DNA of 64,000 nucleotides from Streptomyces qinzhouensis (GTDB taxonomy: Bacteria; Actinomycetota; Actinomycetes; Streptomycetales; Streptomycetaceae). Within the stretch, counting starts at the first letter, position 1; each line of letters opens with the position of its first letter. A program made the position numbers and the translations under genes. Under the pieces are notes generated by a model. It had not been told where the DNA came from, did no database searches, and was given only the letters and a program-made list of their open reading frames with translations. Below, one piece after another: positions 52,983 to 61,697 of this stretch. Where the stretch lies: NCBI RefSeq assembly GCF_007856155.1, contig NZ_CP042266.1, positions 620,001-684,000 of the forward strand. Reading direction: 5' to 3'.

Positions 52983-54214
52983 ACGAGGAGCCTGCCGTGT
53001 CGACCGAGACTCTGTTCCGGCGGATCACCGACTATGCCGCCCGCCCGGACCCCTATCCGCTCTACGCCGAACTCCGTGAGCACGGCGTGGCCCGCCAGGA
53101 GGACGGTTCGTATCTCGTGGGCACCTACGACGAAGTCGTGCAGCTGCTCCACGATCCCCGGATCAGCTCCGACGCCCACAGCCGCGCCGATGTGGACGAG
53201 GAGCTGCTGAGGGCGGAGGCGGACGGTATGACGCCCGCTTTCATCGGGCTCGACGACCCCGAGCACGAACGGCTCCGCGGGATCGCGATGCGTCCGTTCG
53301 GGCCGCCCCACTCACCCGGCCGGATCGACGCGCTCCAGGACGACATCGCCCGGATCGCCCAGGAGCTGATCGACGGCTTCGACGGCAGGGAAGAGGTCGA
53401 TCTCGTCGACGACTTCGCCTATCCGCTGCCCGTCACGGTGATCGGACGGCTGCTGGGCATCCCGTCCGGGGACATGGGACAGCTCCGGCGGTGGACCGAT
53501 ATCGTGATCGCGAGCCTGGACTTCGACCCGGGCGAGGATCCCGCCGTCAAACGGCGCCGCGGCCGGGAAGCGGGCCGCGAGATGGCGGACTACCTGGGCG
53601 ATCTCGCCGCGTCCCGGCGCGACCACCCGTCGGACGATCTGCTGTCCGCGCTGGTCGGCGACCCCGGTCCGGAGGGGGCGTTCCGCCACGAGGAGCTGAA
53701 GTCCACCGCCGCCCTGCTGCTGATCGCGGGGCACGAGACGACCGTCAACCTGATCACCAACGGGGCGCTGACGCTGATGCGGCATCCGGAGGCGGCGGCC
53801 CGGCTGCGGAACGACCCCGGTCTGATGCCCTCGGCGGTGGAGGAGCTCCTGCGGTACGAGCCGCCGGTGCAGCTGCTCCCCCAGCGCAGTCCGCTGACGG
53901 ACATCGAGGTGGCGGGGGTGACCGTGCCCCGGGGAGCGCCGCTGATCCTGGTGCTGGCCGCGGCCAACCGCGATCCGCTGCGGTTCCCCGAGCCCGACCG
54001 GTTCGACCCGGCCCGCCGGGACAATCAGCATCTGGGTTTCGGCAGCGGGATCCACAGCTGCTTCGGGGCGCCGCTGGCCCGGGTGGAGGCCCGCATCGCG
54101 CTGACCGCGCTGCTGGCCAGGATCGGTGCGGACGCCCACCCGGTCGAGGACCCTCCACCGTACCGGCGGAGCCCGGTTCTGCGCGGTCCGCGGCATCTGC
54201 TGGTCCGGCACTGA
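52979..54214 (+). CDS. Cytochrome P450 monooxygenase
   Basis: 411 residues from ATG 52979 (overlapping the reductase stop). A GTG at 52997, 6 bases after GAGGAG, is an equally good start (405 residues). I-helix LIAGHETTVN, K-helix ExxR in EELLRYEPP, haem loop FGSGIHSCFGAPLAR with Cys361. Soluble, uses the adjoining ferredoxin and reductase. It could tailor the lanthipeptide, but it is divergently transcribed and may belong elsewhere. Confidence 0.94.
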   Translation: MNEEPAVSTETLFRRITDYAARPDPYPLYAELREHGVARQEDGSYLVGTYDEVVQLLHDPRISSDAHSRADVDEELLRAEADGMTPAFIGLDDPEHERLRGIAMRPFGPPHSPGRIDALQDDIARIAQELIDGFDGREEVDLVDDFAYPLPVTVIGRLLGIPSGDMGQLRRWTDIVIASLDFDPGEDPAVKRRRGREAGREMADYLGDLAASRRDHPSDDLLSALVGDPGPEGAFRHEELKSTAALLLIAGHETTVNLITNGALTLMRHPEAAARLRNDPGLMPSAVEELLRYEPPVQLLPQRSPLTDIEVAGVTVPRGAPLILVLAAANRDPLRFPEPDRFDPARRDNQHLGFGSGIHSCFGAPLARVEARIALTALLARIGADAHPVEDPPPYRRSPVLRGPRHLLVRH

Positions 54215-54238
54215 CGGCGCGATGGCGGCGGGCGCCGG

Positions 54239-55033
54239 TCAGCGGGTCAGGGCGTCGGCGGGGCCCATCACGATCATCGGCCGGGCGGCGCGGCGCAGAG
54301 TGCGCAGGAGTTCCCTCATCCGGTCGCGCGGCAGGCCCACGCAGCCCTCGGTGCCGCCGCCGTGGCCGATGTGCACCCAGATCCCGCCGCCCCGGCGGGT
54401 GCCGAGGGGGCGTCCCCAGTCCGAGGGGGTCCGGCCGGGGTAGCGGTTGTAGTCGATGGCGAGGACGTAGTCGAAGGCGCCGGCCTTGGGTTCGCCCTCG
54501 AAGTTCCGGCCGCCGAGGGTGTAGATCGGGTCGCGGTGGTACGGGAGTTCGGTGCCGGGGTCGGCCAGTCTGCCGCCCGCGTCGGTGAGGGTGAAGGTGC
54601 CGATCGGGCTGCGGAGATCGCCCATGACATGGTGGCCGCTCCACCCCTTGTGGCCGTTGCGGGCGGGCCAGACGGCGGAGGCGGGGCGCCAGCCGGCGCC
54701 GGGACGGCGCTCGTAGAGGACGGCCCGGCAGACATTGGAGTCGGCGGATTCGCCGGTGACCACCAGGACCTGGCGGGTACGGGCGCCGATGGTCGCCCGG
54801 GTGCGGGGGCCGAGGCCGGGTATCTCCGCCGGGCGCCGGGCCACGGGCGAGGGCGCGCCGTCCGGTGTCGCGGGTCCCGGCTCGCTGTCCGGTGTCGCGG
54901 CTCCGGGTGCGGGTGGATTCCGGTCGCCGGAGCGGCCCTTCTCCTCCGCCGCCGAGCAGGCGGACAGGAGCGCCGCCGCGCCGAGTGCGAGCGCGGCGCG
55001 GCGGGTGCGGAGGGAATCGGGTGTCGGGTTCAT
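54239..55033 (-). CDS. L,D-transpeptidase (YkuD) family lipoprotein
   Basis: 264 residues. N-terminus has RR (possible Tat) and a lipobox LLSAC (Cys25-26 region), then a Pro/Gly-rich linker and the YkuD domain (about 75-264) with HHVMGDLRSPIGTFTLT and the catalytic motif HIGHGGGTEGCVGL (Cys231). Such enzymes make 3-3 cross-links in peptidoglycan or attach proteins to it. The motif has Glu-Gly-Cys in place of the usual S-x-G-C-I-R, as in the ErfK/YkuD relatives of Streptomyces. Confidence 0.85.
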   Translation of the reverse strand: MNPTPDSLRTRRAALALGAAALLSACSAAEEKGRSGDRNPPAPGAATPDSEPGPATPDGAPSPVARRPAEIPGLGPRTRATIGARTRQVLVVTGESADSNVCRAVLYERRPGAGWRPASAVWPARNGHKGWSGHHVMGDLRSPIGTFTLTDAGGRLADPGTELPYHRDPIYTLGGRNFEGEPKAGAFDYVLAIDYNRYPGRTPSDWGRPLGTRRGGGIWVHIGHGGGTEGCVGLPRDRMRELLRTLRRAARPMIVMGPADALTR

Positions 55034-55403
55034 GGCTGTTCTTGCTGCTTTCCGGGGTGGGGACGGGACGGTCCGGGCGTCGCGCGCCGGGGCGGTCGTC
55101 GTCGGATCTCGTACGGAAGGGCTGCTCCCGCAGAGGGGGAACCGGGTGGGGTCCGATCCGGGTTGCCTCGGGGTGCCGGAGGCCGCATCAGCCGCAATAG
55201 TGACGTTCCGTCATAATCCTTTGGGGCAAGGCTTGTTGAGGCAACGGATCGCTGATGATCGGACCGGTGCCGTCAGACGGGAGGCGGAGGCGGGGTCGGC
55301 CGCAGGTCGCAGTCGGGGCGCGCACGGAATGGGCCCCGGGAGGTACGGGGTCCGGCCTCGGAGATGATGATCAAGAGGGGTCGCCCGGCCTACCGTCCGG
55401 AGC
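55034..55403. other. Divergent promoter region
   Basis: 370 bases between the L,D-transpeptidase and the secreted hydrolase. No gene seen. A palindrome TGACG-TTC-CGTCA (55201-55213) runs directly into CATAAT, a good -10-like hexamer, suggesting an operator/promoter. Confidence 0.4.
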
Positions 55404-56588
55404 ATGATCTCGAACCGACGCGGCCCGGTGGCCGCACTGCTCGCCCTGGCCGTGACCCTCCCCCTCGTACAGACCGCCGTGGCGGCGCCCGCGGCCGAAT
55501 CCGCCCCGGCGGCCCGGGAGGCGGCCGTCCGGCAGGTGGAACTGCCCCGGCCGACCGGGCCGCACACCGTCGGTGTGTCGACGCTGCAGCTGACGGAGTC
55601 CGGGCGGCCCGACCCGTGGGTGCCGGAGTCCGGGGCGCGGCAGAGCATGGTCACCCTGCACTATCCGGCCGCCGCGGGCACCGGCGGCGGCCCCCGGCAG
55701 TATCTGACCCCCGACGAGGCCCGTGCGCTCGTCGCGCACGTGGGTCCTGACCGGCTGCCGGCGGGCAGCGAGAAGCCGCTTTCGGAGACCCGTTCCTGGG
55801 CCCGGCAGGACGCCCGGCCGGTGAAGGGGAAATTCCCGCTGGTGGTGCTCTCGCCCGGATTCGGCGGGCCCCGGGTGTCCCTGACGCATCTCGCGGAGGA
55901 CCTGGCCTCCCGGGGCTATGTGGTGGCGTCCGTGGACCACGCCTACGAGTCGGCCGCCACCACCTTCCCGGGCCGGGGCATGCTGCCCTGCGTGGCGTGC
56001 GTGAAGACGGAGAACGGGGAGGTGCCGTACTCGGACGTCTCCCGGGGCCGGGCGAAGGACGTCTCGTACCTCATCTCCAGACTGACGGGTCCGCGCTCCG
56101 TGTGGAAGCACTCCGCGGCGATCGACGCCCGGAAGATCGGAATGGCGGGGCACTCCATCGGCGGTGCGTCGGCCGCGCACACGATGGCGACGGACTCGCG
56201 GGTGGACGCGGGCGTCAATATGGACGGCAGTTTCTTCATCCCGATTCCGGACGGCGGTCTGGACGGGCGGCCGTTCCTGCTGCTGGGCGCCGGGGACTCA
56301 CGGCCGGGCACCGGGGACGGGAGCTGGGACGCGGCATGGCGGAAGCTGGCCGGCTGGAAGCGCTGGCTGACCGTGACCGGCAGCGAGCACGACACCTTCA
56401 GCGATTTGCCCGTGCTGTCGGAGCAGCTGGGAGCGCCCGGCCTGCCGGGTCTTACGGGTGACCGGGCGGCCGGGATCAACCGCGTCTATCTGGCGGCCTT
56501 CCTCGACCGGCATCTCAAGGGGGCGTCCCGCCCGGTGCTGAACGGGCCGACCGCCGCCAACCCGGAGGTCGTCTTCCACGCCCCCTGA
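55404..56588 (+). CDS. Secreted alpha/beta hydrolase (PAF-acetylhydrolase/lipase-like)
   Basis: 394 residues. Signal peptide with cleavage after TAVAAPA (about residue 28). The hydrolase core begins near 145 (FPLVVLSPGFGG); nucleophile Ser in GHSIGG (about 253), Asp near NMDGSFF/ GAGDS and His in GSEHDTFSD (about 335). Resembles Streptomyces platelet-activating-factor acetylhydrolase-like lipases. Exported; substrate probably a short acyl ester or phospholipid. Confidence 0.88.
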   Translation: MISNRRGPVAALLALAVTLPLVQTAVAAPAAESAPAAREAAVRQVELPRPTGPHTVGVSTLQLTESGRPDPWVPESGARQSMVTLHYPAAAGTGGGPRQYLTPDEARALVAHVGPDRLPAGSEKPLSETRSWARQDARPVKGKFPLVVLSPGFGGPRVSLTHLAEDLASRGYVVASVDHAYESAATTFPGRGMLPCVACVKTENGEVPYSDVSRGRAKDVSYLISRLTGPRSVWKHSAAIDARKIGMAGHSIGGASAAHTMATDSRVDAGVNMDGSFFIPIPDGGLDGRPFLLLGAGDSRPGTGDGSWDAAWRKLAGWKRWLTVTGSEHDTFSDLPVLSEQLGAPGLPGLTGDRAAGINRVYLAAFLDRHLKGASRPVLNGPTAANPEVVFHAP

Positions 56589-56749
56589 GCGGTACGGCGG
56601 CGGACGGCTGGGTTCCGGTCCCGGCCGGGCGCGGCGGCTCGACGGCGCCGCGCCCGGCCCGGGGCCGTACGGTACCGACACACCCGCGGTTGCCGTACGG
56701 GGCGCCGTTCCCGGGGCTACAGTCGGCCGGAAAAGTGGAGCGGCGCTCG

Positions 56750-56777
56750 TGTCGATCCGGGGCGTTCCCCGTTCGAC
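56750..56777 (+). promoter_or_regulatory. Candidate ECF42 promoter
   Basis: TGTCGA (56750-56755), 18 bases, then CGAC (56774-56777), 53 bases before the DGPF gene. I recall TGTCGA as the -35 element recognised by ECF42 sigma factors, which are known to activate such DGPF genes. Confidence 0.5.
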
Positions 56778-56830
56778 CTACGGATGAGCGGGTCCGGACC
56801 ACGGACCCGGACGACGCAGGGAGCGGGACC

Positions 56831-57250
56831 ATGAAGTACATGCTGATCATGCGGGCCGACGACGAGGCCTACGCGAAGATGGTGAACGCCGACTTCGACG
56901 AGATCCTGGCGACCGTCGGCCGGTACAACGACGAGATGATCCGCGCCGGGGTGCTGGTCGCGGCCGAGGGCCTCGACTCCGCCGCCGACGGGGTCGTCGT
57001 CGACTATTCCACCGAACCGCCCCTGGTCACCGACGGTCCCTACGGCGAGACGAAGGAGCTGTTCGGCGGGTTCTACATCCTCAACGTGGCGTCGAAGGAG
57101 GAGGCCGTCGAGTGGGCCAAGCGCTCGCCGATGACGGGTGCCGGGTTCAAGACCGAGATCCGCCGGATCAGCTCCATCGACGAGTTCCCGCAGGACAACG
57201 AGTGGATCCGCAAGGAGCGGACGTGGCGCGAGGCCACCGGACAGCTCTGA
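56831..57250 (+). CDS. YciI-like DGPF-domain protein
   Basis: 139 residues starting MKYMLIMRADDEAYAKMV. The family motif VTDGPYGETKELFGGFYIL (DGPF/YCII) is at about residues 58-78. Small dimeric ferredoxin-like fold, cytosolic, function unknown. Lies 29 bases before an ECF42 sigma gene; this pair is a conserved actinobacterial module. Confidence 0.92.
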   Translation: MKYMLIMRADDEAYAKMVNADFDEILATVGRYNDEMIRAGVLVAAEGLDSAADGVVVDYSTEPPLVTDGPYGETKELFGGFYILNVASKEEAVEWAKRSPMTGAGFKTEIRRISSIDEFPQDNEWIRKERTWREATGQL

Positions 57251-57279
57251 GCACCCGCCGCTGAACGGAGCGCACCACC

Positions 57280-58578
57280 ATGGCCGACCCCACCGGCCGG
57301 GACGCCGTCGCCGCGGTCTGGCGGATCGAATCGGCGCGGATCGTCGGCGCGCTCGCGCGCTGGACCGGTGATTTCGCACTGGCCGAGGACCTCGCCCAGG
57401 AGGCGCTGGCCGAAGCGCTGGTGACCTGGCCGCGGGACGGGGTGCCGCGGCATCCGGCGGGGTGGCTGCTGACCGTGGGGCGGCGGCGGGCGATCGACGC
57501 CTTCCGCCGCCGGCGGGCGCTCGACGAGCGGTACGCCGCCCTCGCCCACGAGCTCGGCGAGGGCGGCGCCGTCACAGGCGCCGGCCCGTCCGGTCCGCTG
57601 CCGGACGGCGGGGATGTGCTGTGGGATCCGGACCGGGTCGACGACGATGTGCTCGCGCTGATGTTCGTCTCCTGTCATCCGGTGCTGTCGCGGGAGGCGG
57701 GGGTCGCGCTCACACTGCGGGTGGTCGGCGGGCTGACCAGCGACGAGATCGCCCGGGTCTTCCTGGTGCCGACGGCCACCGTGCAGGCCCGGATCACCCG
57801 GGCGAAGAAGACGCTGCGGGCGTCGGGGGTGCCGTTCGCGGTACCGCCGGCCGGGGAGCGCCGGGAACGGCTCGGCCCGGTATTGAACGTGCTCTATCTG
57901 ATCTTCACCGAGGGGTCGTCGGCCGGTGCGGGCGACGCGGTGCTCCGGCTCGACCTGGCGAGTGAGGCGCAGCGGCTCGCCCGGGTGCTGAGCCGGCTGG
58001 TGCCGGACGAGCCGGAGGTCCACGGGCTGCTCGCGCTGCTGGAGCTGACCGCGGCGCGCTTCCCGGCCCGGGTGGGGCCGGACGGTACTCCGGTGCTGCT
58101 GGAGCGGCAGGACCGGGGGCGCTGGGACCGGGCCGCGATCCGGCGCGGCCGGGCGGCGCTGGCCCGGGCCGAGCGGGCCGGGCGGGGTCTGGGACCGTAC
58201 GGGCTCCAGGCGGCGATCGCCGAGTGCCATGCGGTGGCGCCGTCGGTCGCGGCGACCGACTGGGAGCGCGTTGTGCTCCTCTACGAGGCGCTGGGCGCCG
58301 TCGCACCGTCGCCGGTGGTCGACCTCAACCGGGCGGTCGCCCTGTCCATGGCGCGGGGGCCGGCCGAGGCGCTGATCGTCGTGGACGGGCTGGTGGCGGC
58401 GGGGACACTGGCACGATCCCAGCTGCTGCCGGCCGTCCGGGGCGAACTGCTGACCGGTCTGGGGCGGCTCGCGGAGGCCCGCGCGGAACTGGAGCGGGCG
58501 GTGGCGCTGTGCGGGAACGAGCGCGAACGCGCCGTACTGGAACGCAAACTCGCCGATCTGGGCGAGGGTGCGGGGTGA
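57280..58578 (+). CDS. ECF42 RNA polymerase sigma factor with C-terminal TPR-like domain
   Basis: 432 residues. Sigma region 2 (FALAEDLAQEALAEALVTWP and WLLTVGRRRAIDAFRR, about 25-80), region 4 (LTSDEIARVFLVPTATVQARITRAKK, about 150-178), then a long alpha-helical domain (about 190-430, DUF6596/TPR-like) that replaces an anti-sigma in this group. It should direct transcription of the DGPF gene upstream and itself. Confidence 0.93.
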   Translation: MADPTGRDAVAAVWRIESARIVGALARWTGDFALAEDLAQEALAEALVTWPRDGVPRHPAGWLLTVGRRRAIDAFRRRRALDERYAALAHELGEGGAVTGAGPSGPLPDGGDVLWDPDRVDDDVLALMFVSCHPVLSREAGVALTLRVVGGLTSDEIARVFLVPTATVQARITRAKKTLRASGVPFAVPPAGERRERLGPVLNVLYLIFTEGSSAGAGDAVLRLDLASEAQRLARVLSRLVPDEPEVHGLLALLELTAARFPARVGPDGTPVLLERQDRGRWDRAAIRRGRAALARAERAGRGLGPYGLQAAIAECHAVAPSVAATDWERVVLLYEALGAVAPSPVVDLNRAVALSMARGPAEALIVVDGLVAAGTLARSQLLPAVRGELLTGLGRLAEARAELERAVALCGNERERAVLERKLADLGEGAG

Positions 58579-58837
58579 CGGAGGGGGCGGACGGGCTGGC
58601 CGGGTCCGGGGCGAACGCGCCACGGCGGGGGCGCGGTTCCGGTCGATGGCACCCGACCGGGCGCGGCAGCCCGATCTCGCGGCCACGACGGGAGACCGGC
58701 GGCCCGGCACACCGGTGCGGGCGCGGGGGCTGCCCGAAAGTCCTGGCTGCCGGAGTGGTTCACGGGGTACGCTCCGCCGTGATGAATACTTCCTCCCTCC
58801 GCAGATTGGGGGCCCCGTCCGCGCAAGGTGAGTGCTG
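58579..58837. other. Intergenic region ahead of the MoxR unit
   Basis: 259 bases, no gene seen. Probably carries the promoter for the three-gene unit; TTGGGG and AAGGTGAG (ribosome site) are near its right end. Confidence 0.3.
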
Positions 58838-60226
58838 ATGCTCACCGATACCGCGTACGAGGAAACCCGGCTCTCCCTCTGGCGGCGCGTGCGCGAGTTC
58901 GCCGTACCGCCCTCCATGATCGAAACCGCTACCGCCCGCCGCGCTGCCGGTGACTGGGCGGGCTCCTGTGCCGCCGCCGGTTTCGACGTCGACTTCCGAA
59001 TGCCCGATGTGAACCGCGACTACGGCGGGGAGCTGACGGCCCGTCTGCGCGCCGATCTCCGTCGGCTCGCGCCCGATCTGCTGCGCTGGCACATGCCGCG
59101 GATCGCTCCCGACGGGCGCTTGCGTCCCGGACTCACCGTGGCGCTCGCCCGGTACGGCGCCGCGGCCCGCGACGGCACTTCACCGCTGTATCTGGTGGCC
59201 CGTACCCCGCCCGCCTGGGCGGACGCCGGGCAGCGGATCGGTCTGGCGCTCTGGGACCCGTCGTCCCGGACCGGTACCGGCCGCGATCCGCATCCCCGGC
59301 CGAACCCGCGGTTCCGTCTCGATCTGCACCGTCACCTCTGGGCGGCGGACCGGTCCGGCGAGCTGCGGAGCCGGGGCGGCTCCGGGCCCGGCGGCCCGCC
59401 CCGGACGGCCGATCCGCAGGGGCTCGTACCGGCGGAACTCCTCGGCGCCGCCCACCGGTGGGCCGAGGAGGCGGCGCTGCTGCTGCGCGCCGACGGCCTG
59501 CCGCCCGGGCCTGTTGTCGTACGGCTCGGCTCCCGGCGGCGGCTGGTGCTCAGGCCCGGACCCGGCGCGTCTCCGGGGACCACGGCCGCCGGCCGGATCT
59601 CGGTGGCGGGGCGGCGGGCGACCGGGCTGCCGGCCCTGCCCGAAGCGGCCGTCCGGGTGCCTCCCGATGTGGAGTTGCTGCGGGCCGGGCTGGTCGGGGC
59701 CGAACAACTGCATCCGCTGGTCGCCGCGGCGCTCGTACCCGGGTACGCGCCCACTCGTCCGGCGGGCACGTCCGACGCGGCGGAGCGGGCCCGGCTCGTG
59801 GAGTGCCGGGGCGAACTGCACCGGATCGGTCTGGTCGACGGCGTACTGAAACCGCTGGACCACGACGCGGCCGAGATCCGCCGGGAGGAGCTGCTGGTCG
59901 CCCTGGAGGGCCCGCCGCTGCCCTGTCTGCGGGCCGTCGACGAGGCACACCGCAGCCCCCACTGTCTGGACGACGTCCGTGAACGGCTGATCCATGGCGA
60001 CGTCGACGGGGCGCTGGCCGTGGTACGGGATCTGCTGGGGCCCGAAGCGCTGCCGCGCCACGGCCCGCTGCGGGACACCCTGCTGACGGCCGCGGCACGG
60101 CGGATCGACCACGGCCTGTTCCGGGCCGGGCCGGCGGACCGTACCCCCAGCGGCGACCCCTCCCATGTCCACGGCCGCGGCCTCGTTCGCAGCAGATTCC
60201 GGCCCCGCGGACGCGGCGGCCGCTGA
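58838..60226 (+). CDS. Protein of unknown function paired with MoxR/VWA genes
   Basis: 462 residues from ATG 58838, 6 bases after AAGGTGAG. No known domain, signal or membrane helix. N-terminal region has WRRVREFAVPPSMIETATARR and FDVDFRMPDVNRDYG; the middle is Pro/Gly-rich; conserved-looking C-terminal stretch HRIGLVDGVLKPLDHDAAEIRREELL. It lies 196 bases before the MoxR ATPase gene and may be its client or adaptor. Confidence 0.6.
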   Translation: MLTDTAYEETRLSLWRRVREFAVPPSMIETATARRAAGDWAGSCAAAGFDVDFRMPDVNRDYGGELTARLRADLRRLAPDLLRWHMPRIAPDGRLRPGLTVALARYGAAARDGTSPLYLVARTPPAWADAGQRIGLALWDPSSRTGTGRDPHPRPNPRFRLDLHRHLWAADRSGELRSRGGSGPGGPPRTADPQGLVPAELLGAAHRWAEEAALLLRADGLPPGPVVVRLGSRRRLVLRPGPGASPGTTAAGRISVAGRRATGLPALPEAAVRVPPDVELLRAGLVGAEQLHPLVAAALVPGYAPTRPAGTSDAAERARLVECRGELHRIGLVDGVLKPLDHDAAEIRREELLVALEGPPLPCLRAVDEAHRSPHCLDDVRERLIHGDVDGALAVVRDLLGPEALPRHGPLRDTLLTAAARRIDHGLFRAGPADRTPSGDPSHVHGRGLVRSRFRPRGRGGR

Positions 60227-60422
60227 CCTCCGGTCCCGTACCACCGCTCCACTGAAGTGCCCTCACCCGGCACGCAGCACCGCACCGGGCCGCTCGAACA
60301 CACCCGTAGAGCACCCCTTTTATCCCCTATTTCTCCTTTTCTCACAGGCAGTCTCCCCGATGCCCGGCCGATACCCGGCGGGCTCGGAGTCCGCCTACCC
60401 ACCAACCCCAAGGTGATCGAAG

Positions 60423-61697
60423 ATGACCGTTCTCACCCCGCCCTTCCCGACCGTGCCGCCGGCCCCGGGCACCGCTCCGGACCACGGTCCGGAGGACACC
60501 GGGCTCGCCGTCGCGGGCGAACTCCTCGCGCTGCTGCGCGACTCGACGACCGAACCCCGTAAGGACGATCAGCTGGAGGCGCTGGCCCTGGCCGTCGCCG
60601 CGGATCTGCCCGTACTGCTCTGGGGTGAGCCGGGGATCGGCAAGACCGCCGCCCTCAACGGGCTCGCCGAGCATCTCGGACTGCCGCTGACCACGGTGAT
60701 CGCCAGCGTCCACGAGCCTTCGGACTTCTCCGGGCTGCCGGTCGTCGGGGACGACCCCGCCATCCAAGGCGTGCCGATGGCACCGCCGGACTGGGCGGTC
60801 AGGCTGGTCCGGGCCGGGCGGGGGCTGCTCTTCCTCGACGAGCTCTCCACCGCTCCCCCGGCGGTGCAGGCGGCGCTGCTCCGGCTGGTGCTGGAGCGGC
60901 GGATCGGCGCCCTCCAACTGCCGCCGGGGGTGCGGATCGTAGCTGCGGCCAACCCCCGCTCGTCCGCCGCGGGTGGCTGGGAGCTGAGCCCGCCGCTCGC
61001 CAACCGGTTCGTCCACCTTCAGTGGACACACGACCCCGAGGTAGTAGTGCGCGGCATGGGCGGGGTGTGGCCGCGGGTGACGCTGCCCCCGCTGCGACGC
61101 GACGGTCTGCCGGCGGCCGTGGACCACGCCCGCCGCGCGGTCTGCGGGCTGCTCACCGCCCGGCCCGAGCTGGTGCACCGGATGCCCGGGGACGGGGTCC
61201 GGCAGAGCGGCGCCTGGCCCTCGCCCCGGAGCTGGGAGTCGGCGCTGCGGCTGATCGCCTTCGCCACCGCGGCCGGATCGTCGCGGGACGTGCTCTCCCT
61301 GCTGGTGCGGGGCGCGGTGGGCGACGGGCCCGGACTGGAGCTGCTGGCCGGGCTCGACCGGATGGACCTGCCGGACCCCGAGGACGTACTGGCCGACCCG
61401 GCCGGGGCCGTCCTGCCGGAGCGGGGGGATCTGCGGCAGGCGGTACTCGACGGGGTCGTCGCGGCGGTCCGCAACCGGCCGGAACGGGAGCGCTGGAACG
61501 CGGCCTGGGCGGTGCTGGCCCGGGCGCTGGAGACCGGGGCCCCGGATCTTGTGGTGGTCCCCGCGACCACTCTGGCCGCCCAGCGCCGGGACGACTGGGA
61601 CGTACCGGAGACCGTCGAACGGCTCTCGGGGGTGGTGTCGCTGTCCCGGCTGGCGGACCGCGCCGCGAACACGACGGCGTCCGCGGCCCGCCGGTGA
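60423..61697 (+). CDS. MoxR-type AAA+ ATPase
   Basis: 424 residues. Walker A GEPGIGKT (about 75), Walker B LLFLDELST (about 140), sensor 1 AAANPRSSAAGG (about 178) with the arginine-finger region LANRFVHLQW. The C-terminal lid is extended (about 200-424). MoxR ATPases act as chaperones with a VWA partner, here encoded in overlap (GTGA) downstream. Confidence 0.9.
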   Translation: MTVLTPPFPTVPPAPGTAPDHGPEDTGLAVAGELLALLRDSTTEPRKDDQLEALALAVAADLPVLLWGEPGIGKTAALNGLAEHLGLPLTTVIASVHEPSDFSGLPVVGDDPAIQGVPMAPPDWAVRLVRAGRGLLFLDELSTAPPAVQAALLRLVLERRIGALQLPPGVRIVAAANPRSSAAGGWELSPPLANRFVHLQWTHDPEVVVRGMGGVWPRVTLPPLRRDGLPAAVDHARRAVCGLLTARPELVHRMPGDGVRQSGAWPSPRSWESALRLIAFATAAGSSRDVLSLLVRGAVGDGPGLELLAGLDRMDLPDPEDVLADPAGAVLPERGDLRQAVLDGVVAAVRNRPERERWNAAWAVLARALETGAPDLVVVPATTLAAQRRDDWDVPETVERLSGVVSLSRLADRAANTTASAARR

